DNA from: Hsuehochloa calcarea | Lineage: Eukaryota; Streptophyta; Magnoliopsida; Poales; Poaceae | Direction: 5' to 3' | DNA: 64,000 nucleotides | NCBI GenBank assembly: GCA_036346395.1 | Contig: CM070594.1 | Location: forward strand, 31,033,385 to 31,097,384 | In this document: one piece after another, positions 43,782-54,797 of the stretch | Layout of the letters: every line of letters begins with the position of its first letter | Position numbering within the stretch: position 1 is the stretch's first letter | Program-made: the position numbers and the translations under genes | Notes under the pieces: model-generated | The model's database searches: none | The model's input: the letters and a program-made list of their open reading frames with translations, nothing else | What the model was told of the DNA's origin: nothing

Positions 43782-46700
43782 ACTTCTTTTGGTATGTCTG
43801 AATTAAAATGAATCAGACATGCCAACACAACGCCAACTCAGATTGCGGAAAACAACAGTCAACGACACATAACTCAAACGAAATCGGAAAATGCTTCACT
43901 AGCAGAAACATCCTTTTCGTCAGTTTCTCTTTTAGGAGTAAAACTTCTCTCGAACCTTGGAATTCGAATTCATCGCATACCACATGAGCTTAAACCTTTT
44001 AATTGAACATCCTCAAATTATGCTCAAACTGAAATACATCATTAACACCATTGTGAAGAGGCTCCATTGAATCCTCTAATTACTCTAGGCATCTCATTCT
44101 ACTAATCAACATTAATTTGATTGAAGGCACCCAAAGCGCCACAAAATAGATCCCACACAATCACATTACCTCTAATTTTCAAGAACAACTCAGAATCCTC
44201 AGTACACACGCTCATGTACTACATCAGAAATGTTCTATCAATGATCATTCCACTACTCAGGAAACTCTATTATTCCACTTTCTTTACACACACTCATTGT
44301 GTGACCAAAAGTCTAGCATAAAAATGTAAAGCCCAGATTCAACCTCTAAGAATCTTACAATGAACTTGTGGTATACTTGATAGGAAATTCTTTGATCGGA
44401 TAACTAAAATTCCTGGAATCCAAACAATATCCTCAATCATTAATATCAACATTCCTCACTAATCAAGTAGCGCCTAATGTGATTAGCTTCACCAAACTTG
44501 AACCCACTAAACCACACTATTCCATTTCACCCACACGACCGCAACATACACATTAGTAAGACTCTAACTAATTGACCAAGTTCTAAACTTTTGAATATTT
44601 CAATATTCCACCGACATGAACAAGGGTTCTTGAATTACAATTCACTACTGGTTTTACTAGTTGTAACAACCTAATCAGTTTTACCTCAACGACCATCATT
44701 CCTTTTGGATCCAATTCTTTACAAGATTTATATCACAAAAAACAATTCTTCCTCCAATGCTCTTGAAATAACACAACATCAGGTCTCACATCAACATATA
44801 CTTGACCACTACTAACCGGATGCCCTTTGTATGCCCTATAAGGTTTTGTAAAACAAATTGATGAAGTGGCAAATAATTTTTTTTTTTTAGGAAAAAAATA
44901 TTTTCTTCATAACAAACATAAGGCCAGGAGAAATAGACAAATAACAAGGATCTCGGAAAAGCAAAAGCGAAGACCACAATTGAGGCACAAGTCCCACAAA
45001 AGAGAATATGAAATCTCAAATAAAACAAAGCACCACTTTTGAAAATCGAAACTCCTATGGGGCAAAAATAGAAAGTTTAGGCACACTTCAAGTAAACTGC
45101 GAGTTACAAAACTTGACTTCGATCTCGAATACTTCTACTTCACTCATTCTTTAACAAAGAAAGTAATTTTTTTTTATAACGTCACGTTGCCCACTCAAAC
45201 AAGAAAAGTTGTAAGACCAAATCACGTGAATCACTTAAGAACCAATAAAGCTTTCCAACAAGCCACTTGCTCAATCCAATCCCAGCTACTACATAAACCA
45301 TGAACTACAAAAGATCACGGATGCAAAACTTGAAAATTTTCATTTGAGCGATACCACGAGTGACTATCAAATTACCTTCTTTCTATAAGAATCGACAACA
45401 CACTACCAATCTATTGCTGATAATCTTACTAACATCCAGAATAATACACTGTTAACGAAAATTCATCATAGTCTACCCTTCCATTGTACAGCTCACTAAA
45501 AACTCACCAAATTGTTTCATACTACTTTATCATCTCGTCCTCAAATCGAGAGTCCAGCAAAAGCTTACAAACTACTACAACAACAACAACTTTATTTTAG
45601 CGAGATCTACTACATAAATCAAAATGTTATACCAAAACCCTTTCATTATGGACATGCTATCGTCGACAATTCCACTATCACGAAAGCATAGGCCACCAAT
45701 TAAATCCACAGTTCAACTCTTATAGATGCTCAACACCAAGCGTCAACACACAATTGTTGCACTCCAACCCTTTGTTGCTATCAAGCTGGCTTCATCAAGA
45801 AATCTAGATGCTACCTACTTTCCTTTTCAAATCACATGAACAATCACAAATATATGTTCAATGTCCATCCTCATATTCATATTTGATTGCAAAATCCCGA
45901 CAAAACTTCCAAAATCATAGCCTTCCATCGATCAAAAGTCTCAACAACTCTGCAACCAAATTAGTCCAATTATTCTAGTTAAAATAACTATCTAGAAACT
46001 CCTTCCATAATATAAAATCATCTAGTATCTCTGAGATAAGATAACTCCAAGATTAATATCCACTATAGTAATAATCTAGCATCTCCCCAACTTTTCCTTC
46101 CCACACAGTAAGATTAATCCTTTGAGACAAACTAATCCAACAAGTTTAGCAAAACTAAATAATTTTAATGATCATACCGGTCATCAATGTTCTACAATTC
46201 TTAATAACTCCTTTTAATCCAATTAGGTATAGCCATACTATTAATCATAGTTCATCAAGAACTACCACATGACACCATCAAGTTAATCAACTTTCCTTCC
46301 AAGGTTCTTGGTTAAGATTGATTATACACCACACTCTGAGACCCAACTTGATAACCCATACCACATCCATTAATTTATTTAATTACAACCTTTAACTTAA
46401 CCACAACAAGACATCACTAAAGGGTTTTAATATTTTCTTTTATAACGAGAAGCATTCAACTTCAATACTCAAAATACCCAAAAGAAATACATTGGGTCAA
46501 AGCTTCCACATGTTAAAGGACTTGAAAAAGAAAACTTTCGTTATCCAAAATACCAAGTTAACAAATGAGTCATTTTTTCCCAACAAGAAAGCGGATCTCT
46601 CGTGAAAAGATCAACATTGCAAATTAACGACGTTCACAAGAAACAACAACAGATCAACGATCGGAGAACAAATAATAACTTAATAGAACCAACAAAGACC

Positions 46701-47182
46701 AATGAAAATACATCAAGCTGCATTGTAAATACTAACCAAGAAAATTCATCAACCGCAACTATAACATGAATAATCAAATTCAAACTCAAGGAAGAAAACA
46801 ACTTTTCTAAAGAAACATAACCTCAACACACATAACTAAGTTACAGATGTAAACACTTCACCACTATCATACAACCAACGGTGATATAACTTGGCCATGC
46901 CTATGGCCACAACCACAATCTCTACCTCTCGACTATCATGACCCATAGCAATCACATAATCAAATCATAAGTAGTCAGAACCAATTCATAATATAAATCA
47001 TCAATACAACATAACGGGCGTAAATGCGATACTCATCCCATTCCCATCCTCATGCACCGATGTGTCAAAATTTTAAGTTAATTAACCATTATCAAATTTT
47101 GGTTTATTTTACAAGTTCTAAAACAAGTTTTAGCAATTTTAGGTTAAGCGAGTTATTAATCTATTCACCACGGACTGAAGCC
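43782..47182 (-). mobile_element. Non-coding internal domain of a LARD-like element, 3.4 kb
   Basis: AT-rich and without retained ORFs. 43782-45530 is nearly identical to 52345-54094, and the stretch near 44000-44330 is clearly related to 8990-9320 in the family-2 element. 46190-46560 is the reverse complement of 5883-6232. The right end is the common 5' leader and the primer-binding site. The 66-aa ORF at 44121-44321 is identical to 52688-52888 only because the DNA is; it has no protein-like features. The minus ORF at 44786-45028 is hydrophobic but spans a T-rich run and is not credible. Confidence 0.75.
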
Positions 47183-47193
47183 GCTCGATACCA
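47183..47193 (-). other. Primer-binding site, damaged
   Basis: The reverse complement is TGGTATCGAGC. The neighbouring gactgaagccgctc also lacks bases present in sister copies (ggacctaaagcccgctc). The LTR starts about four bases further right. Confidence 0.8.
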
Positions 47194-47785
47194 AGCTTAA
47201 CACCCACCCAACATTGAGCTTGGAATGCCACTAAACTACTATAACCATCTAATTTACATCAACTTACTATAAAATTTCAGCAAGCATAACAACATTAAAA
47301 TCCATCCACGAGTCGCATTAACACAAGCATAACACTATGACAATCACAGATAAATTAGACCTAGGAGCATAGCAAAATAATAAACCAAGATTAATATAAA
47401 CCAAGCATCTATGGTTATTCAATACCATCATGTCCTAGATATAAATATTCAGGTTATTCTAAAAGTTTCTCATGTCCAATGAATCAAATAATTGGGTGAA
47501 GTGCATGATTCCAAGTGCGCTAGCCCTTCAGAATAAAACGCGTCATCCTTTGGTCACCTAAAAACAACAATAGAGCAAGAATGAGTCCAAGACTCATCAA
47601 ATACATAATAAAGCCATAAACAATAGTTTATTAACCATAATCAAAGTTATCATCATCATCCATTTAGTTAATGCCATTGTTATTCTCAAACAAACAAGCC
47701 ATATTCCATATAGGTAAAGTTGCACAATTTAACAATTTACTTAGATATGCGAATGCACCAACATGCTCATGCTCATATGCATCTC

Positions 47786-50204
47786 TGTAATACTCCGAAA
47801 AATAATAATAATATTAATAATCACGTCTTAAGGGTCGGAGCGTAATTAATCGAATAGTTTACATAAAAACGTCTTAAGGGCTTGTGCGTAATTAAATAAA
47901 AAGAATTTGTGAAAAATAGTTTATTTCAGAATTTTTATGAGCTATATAAATAAATTGTGGATTTTTAGAAACCCTAGCAATCCTTTCATTTTCTTTTTCC
48001 ACCGCGCCTCCATTTTTTCCAAGCCATGCGCATGGTTTTTTTTTCTCTGTCTTGTTGCATTTTTCTGTATTTGGATTGCATCATTTGCTGCTTGCCAGGT
48101 ATTTGCCTTCTTGCGATGGAGCCGCCAGTGTCTTCTTTGTCGCGTGGGTTTTCTTTTGCTGGAAGGCTCTTCTTGGCATATTTCTTGTCTTCTTTTTCCT
48201 ACTTGTTGGCGAAGGCTAGTTGCTGCTCCTGTATTGGAACTCTGCCGAAGCCGAGCCAAGTCTCTGCTAGAAATTTCTTGATCTGCTTAGTTCTTGTTGC
48301 TTTTCTGCTGCCTAACGATCTGCGTTCTTCTGCGCCGTCGCGTGGAAGACACCCGCGAAGACCCTGCTGTTATTTCTTGGCTTCTTCTTGATCTGTTTAT
48401 TCTTCTTAGAGTGGAGGATCGGATCTTTGCGTGATTTTCCGGCTGCTTGAGCAAGCAAGATGAGATCCGATTTCTTGTGGGTAACGATCTATAGTTTCGT
48501 TTCGTCTCTGTTTCGCTGTTTATTTAGAGATTAGAATTTAGATTAATTAGAGATGATTCATTAATTTGTAGACGAGATGCCGATTAATGAATTTGGTTAA
48601 CCTGCTGTCCGTCGTACGATTTATTCGGATATCGTAATGACGAATTTTGGAAATCTCATCTACTAGTTAATTGTAGATAATTTCGATATCTTTCTATAGC
48701 ATATTTAATCATGTCGATCGGACAAGTAGAATTCGAGTTATGGTTTTCGGAAGACCGCTGTTTTTGCGGTTGTCGTCTTTCGGCGTTGTTTTGGTAGACT
48801 GTGGATTAAAAATAGTAGATAGTTTAATTAGAGTTTTTGATCTACACGAAAGTTGTAGATAATTGTCCAATGGTTCTGTAGAATCTGAGAACGCGAGTTT
48901 TGGTTGAGTAAATCAAAAGTTATGAATTTAGTAAGGCTGCTGTTCCGAAGCGGACAGACCGACTTTCTGGGCTAAATACGGAGGGTTAGATGATTTAATT
49001 AGAAGTCTTAAGTAATCTAAGAAAATGTGGGTAATTTTATGAAGAATCCAGAATGGGGTGGTTTGTGGTGATCGGACTTTCGAGTCAAAAGTTACGCTCT
49101 TTTAGTAACGAGCGACAATGGGTAACTATTGATGCAGATAGCGTGGTATATTTGGGGCGTGTAGGAGCGATGTATATTGATTGCTATTCTTGATGCTGTA
49201 GCTTGTATTGAAGTTTGTGTATTTAATATAGGAGGCGTCGTACTTGTTGCCATCTTGAGCCAAATCGTGCGTCGCAACTAGTAAAGGCAAGTGCATGGTA
49301 AGCGGCGATCAATGATTGATCATTGTGATTCTTTATCTTCGATACCATTATTGTTGTGCTTTTATTGTGTTTAATTGCAAATAAATAATTGGTATGTTTA
49401 TATCGTTATTGACAAGCATGATGAAAAGTTGGATTTGATGTTTATGATGGAGTTTGCATGTTTGCATTCATAAGCATCTTTGCATAAGAGAAGGTGATCA
49501 TGATTGATCACAACTCCGCGAGGAGTGGAGGAGGTCCCGATCCTTGAGGAGGAGCGGGCTTGAGAGTGAATGTTGTCGCGAGCATTCACTCACGCTATCT
49601 GATATCTGTGAAAGAAGTGCATGTGGACATATAGATTAGAGTTGCATTGATATTTGAGAATAATGGATGTGAATCAAAGAGAAGATAACTGCATGAGAAT
49701 ATTTATAGAAGTACCAGTGATGATAATGAAGTTATTGAATGTTGTTGATTTATTATTGTTCGTCGTTTATGGATGTATTTGCTGAGTCGTGGACTCACCC
49801 TTGCTCTATTGTTGTCTTTAGGTGATCTTCGAAGATGCCGTAGCTGAGAGTGAGTAGAGCACATGGACAACACATGATCATTCGCCATAATAATCTTTTC
49901 ATTCAATATTGGTTTATACTTGGACATGTTAGAGGTTGAATAAAATTTAGGACATCATTTGGACCAGACTATTTGCTTTAATAATTTGGATTCATTGGTT
50001 GATGCTACTTTGGATTATTTACCTGGTTATAATTCCCATTGATTATTTATTATCATTTGAACCATGATTATGCATGTCGTTTTTGTGGTCTATTGATATG
50101 ATTATCATTGCTTCCTTGCTGTAATTTTTATAGTGTGTCGATAATTATTAGTTTAAAGAGTAGTGTGGTGGCATTCTAGGCTCAGTGTTGGGCTGGGGTG
50201 TTCA
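47786..50204 (+). mobile_element. Family-1 solo LTR, plus orientation
   Basis: 2419 bases from TGTAATACTCC to GGGGTGTTCA, the terminal dinucleotide preserved but one A of the expected TGTTACA missing. No PBS, gag or PPT accompanies it, which is the signature of recombination between the two LTRs of an inserted element. TATATAAATA (47943-47952) and AAACCCTAG (47969-47977) mark its promoter. The GC-rich leader is modified to ctt/tct-rich text. The flanks (atctc on the left, ccggt on the right) do not give a clear target duplication. Confidence 0.85.
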
Positions 50205-50216
50205 CCGGTATAGCTG

Positions 50217-50293
50217 ATACCGGTATAGCGGAGTGTTCACCCGTCGATGACACACTCTATCCTTCACTCCCGTGAAGTCCCTACCAAAGTAGG
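50217..50293 (-). promoter_or_regulatory. Stem-loop cluster in family-3 LTR
   Basis: ATACCGGTAT (50217-50226); GAGTGT (50231-50236) with ACACTC (50252-50257); CTTCAC-TCCC-GTGAAG (50262-50277); CCTAC-CAAA-GTAGG (50280-50293). A further pair, GTCATGT with ACATGAC, brackets 50320-50360. The solo LTR is inserted immediately beside the cluster. Confidence 0.65.
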
Positions 50294-51755
50294 CTTTCAT
50301 TCTGAGCACTCCGGATTAGTCATGTATCTTTCTCACCGACCTCACCGGAATAGTTACATGACTTTCTCACCGACCTGGCTCGTGTAACTCCTACCATGAT
50401 GAATGTAAACTATGCAACATCTTTATTTATTCATCAACATATTCCATCTCATTAACTCAATATCTCCTCCTCATTATCTCAATATCATAATCTCATTCAC
50501 TCAATGTCATCAATATCATGTATAAGAATAAGCTGAACGAAAGCATAATAAATAGCATGATAAGTAACAATAATGATCATGGTGAACAACCCATTGTTCA
50601 CCACTCTACCATGTACTTGCCTTCCCTATTGTGACGAGTTAGGAGGCAACGACGAATTCTCCACTCTACGCCACCGCCTACACAAATATTTATTCAAAAT
50701 AAGAATAACAAGACATGGCGTGGCTACAAGCGTTTTACCATAACCCTCTATCTAATCAACGTAACCAAAAACTCAAAATGGCGAATTAACTAATCACCAA
50801 TATCAGCCCTTGATCATCGATCACGAGAAAATCGTAATTAAATATCTGTAACTCCGAATGACTTGAAACCAGTGCTCAAATACTCTTAACATAACAGGAT
50901 ACGAAACTCTAGTTGGTGGGGTTCTTTGATTCGGCCAAACCAGTGGTCTAAACAACCGTTGAAAATAACTGACAGATATCTGTCCAGAATACAGCACAGC
51001 AGTAAAGAACATGGCATAACTTTTACTCTACAGATCCAATTGAGATGATCTTTATCAACTCAGAAAGATACTTTCAAGGGCTACAAAAACCTAGTTGGGT
51101 GGAAGTTCTGAATCGGACTCTAACTAGATCAAAACCGAGGGGCAAACCGACAGTTCCAAATTCTCAGGCAGACAGGACAGCGCGCGATTAAAAATTCATA
51201 TCTCCTAAACCGTAAGGCGGAATCTAGTGAGCTCAGTGCCAAAAGAAAGATAACGATATCAGGAACAAAACTCTAGAAGACGAAAATACCAGATTCGGCT
51301 TCTAAATAAATCATAATGACCCGACAAGAAAATCTTCCAAATCACGTCAGCTCTCCTGGACAGTCGCGGTAAAACTACCATATCTCCTAAACCGTAACTC
51401 CAAATCAGATGATCTCGGTGCCAAAAGAAAGCTAAGACCAAGGGCTACAACTTTCTAAGACGTGAGAAGATCAGAAAACGTACGGAACTTACCCAAATCT
51501 GACGAACAAAAGCTCTGGCGCAGGGGAAGATGGAAGTGGCGGCTCCAAGTGGGGGAAAGGGGAAAGAGGAGTGGGGATAGGGTTTTGGGGTGGGGTTCCC
51601 CCTTATGGCCAGCCAAACACATGGGCTTCCCCACGGGCATGACCCATGCCCAGTTGTCGAATAAAGTGGAAAACCCTATTTTTCTCAAATTTCTATTCCT
51701 TTCTTTGCATTTTCTCCTCATTGAATCTCTAATTACGATCCATTTCGGTATTACA

Positions 51756-54094
51756 TTCTACCCCCTTGCAATTCGACCGAATTCTACCAATAAACGAATA
51801 CACGATTAAAAATATCACGAATTGCAATCAGCGAATTAGCACATATCATAAGCGAGCAGGTCTAAATACTACTCGCACATGCGAGACTCTATCTGAAGTG
51901 GCCTCTCTCTCGGACTAGAGAAACCACAACACAAAAATGTAAAGCGATGGTGACCTAACGCTCAACTTTGAACTTTCTAGGTTCACTCATTAGAAGAGGA
52001 TCGAAGGTAAGACCTTACTTCACGATCAACGTCTTTTACTAAATCTCAAACTTTGAATGGCTCATTGCTCACTCACCCGAACACAACAGACATTGTGTAC
52101 TTCGCGAATGAACCCGAGACGGACAAAGCGATATGCTAACTTCCCAATTTACGCAAGTTTGGGAATGAAGAGAATCAATTGGAAATAGAGAGTCCTCATC
52201 GCATCCACGCAATGCTAACTCTCCACCAAAAGGTTAAATCCCAAAATTTAACATTTCAACACGAAAACAAATCCATTTTCTAAATAGGCGGTTCACGAAT
52301 GAACACCACGACGACCAAATAAGAAACCACTCGAATGCCCAAATCAAATACTTCTTTTGGTATATGCGAATTAAAATGAATCGGACATGCCAACACAACG
52401 CCAACTCAGTTACGGAAAACAACGATCAACGACACATAACTCAAGCGAAATCAAGAAAATGCTTCACTAGCAGAAACATCCTTTTCCTCGCTTTTTCTTT
52501 AGGAGTAAAACTTCTCTCGAACCTTGGAATTCGAATTCATCGCATACCACATGAGCTTAAACCTTTTAATTGAACATCCTCAAATTATGCTCAAACTGAA
52601 ATACATCATTAACACCATTGTGAAGAGGCTCCATTGAATCCTCTAATTACTCTAGGCATCTCATTCTACTAATCAACATTAATTTGATTGAAGGCACCCA
52701 AAGCGCCACAAAATAGATCCCACACAATCACATTACCTCTAATTTTCAAGAACAACTCAGAATCCTCAGTACACACGCTCATGTACTACATCAGAAATGT
52801 TCTATCAATGATCATTCCACTACTCAGGAAACTCTATTATTCCACTTTCTTTACACACACTCATTGTGTGACCAAAAGTCTAGCATAAAAATGTAAAGCC
52901 CAGATTCAACCTCTAAGAATCTTACAATGAACTTGTGGTATACTTGATAGGAAATTCTTTGATCGGATAACTAAACTTCCTGGAATCCAAACAATATCCT
53001 CAATCATTAATATCAACATTCCTCACTAATCAAGTAACTGCCTAATGTGATTAGCTTCACCAAACTTGAACCCACTAAACCACACTATTCCATTTCACCC
53101 ACACGACCGCAACATACACATTCGTAAGACTCTAACTAATTGACCAAGTTCTAAACTTTTGAATATTTCAATATTCCACCGACATGAACAAGGGTTCTTG
53201 AATTACAATTCACTACTGGTTTTACTAGTTGTAACAACCTAATCGATTTTACCTCAACGACCATCATTCCTTTTGGATCCAATTCTTTACAAGATTTATA
53301 TCACAAAAACAATTCTTCCTCCAATGCTCTTGAAATAACTTACAACATCAGTCTCACATCAACATATACTTGACCACTACTAACCGGATGCCATTTGTAT
53401 GCCCTATAAGGTTTTGTAAAACAAATTGATGAAGTGGCAAATAATTTTTTTTTTTTGACCCAAAAAATGTTTTCTTCATAACAAACATAAGACCGGAGAA
53501 ATAGACAAATAACAAGGATCTCGAGAAAAGCAAAAGCGAAGACCACAATTGAGGGCACAAGTCCCACAAAAGAGAATATGAAATCTCAAATAAAACAAAG
53601 CACCACTTTTGAAAATCGAAACTCCTATGGGGCAAAAATAGAAAGTTTAGGCACACTTCAAGTAAGCTGCGAGTTACAAAACTTGACTTGATCTCGAATA
53701 CTTCTACTTCACTCTTTCTTTAACAAAGAAAGTAATTTTTTTATAACGTCCGTTGCCCACTCAAACAAGAAAAGTTGTAAGACCAAATCACGTGAATCAC
53801 TTAAGAACCAATAAAGCTTTCCAACAAGCCACCTGCTCAATCCAATCCCAGCTACTACATAAACCATGAACTACAAAAGATCACGGATGCAAAACTTAAA
53901 AATTTTCATTTGAGCGATACCACGAGTGACGATCAAATTACCTTCTTTCTATAAGAATCGACAACACACTACCAATCTATTGCTGATAATCTTAGTAACA
54001 TCCAGAATAATACACTGTTAACGAAAATTCATCATAGTCTACCCTTCCATTGTACAGCTCTCTAAAAACTCACCAAATTGTTTCATACTACTTT
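51756..54094 (-). mobile_element. Non-coding internal domain, second unit of the tandem array
   Basis: Begins with the polypurine tract. 52345-54094 repeats 43782-45530 with few differences, then jumps at ctactttat into an LTR fragment. No ORF is believable; 52688-52888 and 53340-53656 are DNA-level duplicates of the ORFs at 44121 and 44786. Confidence 0.75.
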
Positions 54095-54664
54095 ATCTCC
54101 TAAACCGTAAGGCAGAATCTAGTGATCTCTGTGCCAAAAGAAATATAACGACATCAGGAACAAAACTCTAGAAGACAAAAATACCAGATTCGGCTTCTAA
54201 ATAAATCATAATGACCCGACAAGAAAATCTTCCAAATCACGTCAGCTCTCCTGGACAGTCGCGGTAAAACTACCATATCTCCTAAACCGTAACTCCAAAT
54301 CAGATGATCTCGGTGCCAAAAGAAAGCTAAGACCAAGGGCTACAACTTTCTAAGACGTGAGAAGATCAGAAAACGTACGGAACTTACCCAAATCTGACGA
54401 ACAAAAGCTCTGGCGCAGGGGAAGATGGAAGTGGCGGCTCCAAGTGGGGGAAAGGGGAAAAGAGGAGTGGGGCTAGGGTTTTGGGGGTGGGGTTCCCCCC
54501 TTATGGCCGGCCAAACACATGGGCTTCCCCACAGGCGCGACCCATGACCAGTTTTCGAATAAAAGTGGAAAACCCCCTATTTTTCTCAGAATTTCTATTC
54601 CTTTCTTTGCATTTTTCTCCTCCGACTGAATCTCTAATTACCGATCCATTTCCGGGGTATTACA
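54094..54664 (-). repeat. Family-3 LTR fragment (promoter side)
   Basis: Near-identical to 51200-51755 (text from ctcctaaaccgtaaggcag to the terminus GGTATTACA). Homopolymers are longer here (tttttgggggtgg versus ttttggggtgg), showing which copy lost bases. It is joined at its left to internal sequence with tatctc or ttat shared at the break. Confidence 0.75.
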
Positions 54665-54797
54665 TAACTCTCCACCAAAAGGTTAGATTCCAAATTTGAT
54701 AATCATCTCGAAAACAAATCCATTTTCCAAATAAGCAGTTTACAAATGAACACCACGACAACCAAAGGAGAAATCACTCGAACGCCCAAACCAAATA
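54665..54797 (-). mobile_element. Non-coding internal domain fragment
   Basis: 133 bases matching 8661-8790 and 52210-52340; the PPT-side 450 bases are missing. It is interrupted at ccaaata by the LTR starting at 54798. Confidence 0.65.

Larger units (their letters stand above)
28430..44010. repeat. Block B: longer copy of the 15-16 kb mosaic
   Basis: The better-preserved partner of 12714-27724. It retains features lost from A: an intact primer-binding site (30280), intact LTR starts (30294, 40746, 43198), longer homopolymers, and the left CACTA edge. The sequence to the right (44010-47182) continues the same non-coding element without a break, so B rather than A is contiguous with its flank on that side. 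Confidence 0.85.
47197..51755 (-). repeat. Family-3 LTR, split by a nested solo LTR
   Basis: 47197-47785 plus 50205-51755 gives about 2140 bases of LTR. It ends at TATTACA, and a polypurine tract (ttctacccccttgca, 51756-51770) follows. The PBS lies on its left and the PPT on its right, so one LTR serves both as the 5' LTR of the internal domain to the left and the 3' LTR of the internal domain to the right. The GC-rich leader is at 51520-51640 with a telobox (atagggttttgggg). Confidence 0.82.

Noticed and set aside
44121..44321. 66-aa ORF identical to that at 52688-52888
   Set aside because: The whole 1.75 kb of DNA is duplicated; the identity says nothing about coding, and the domain is non-coding in family 2.
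47937..48391. Hydrophobic Phe/Cys/Leu-rich ORFs that look like a membrane protein
   Set aside because: They arise from ctt/tct-rich text replacing the GGC-rich LTR leader and are absent from sister LTRs.
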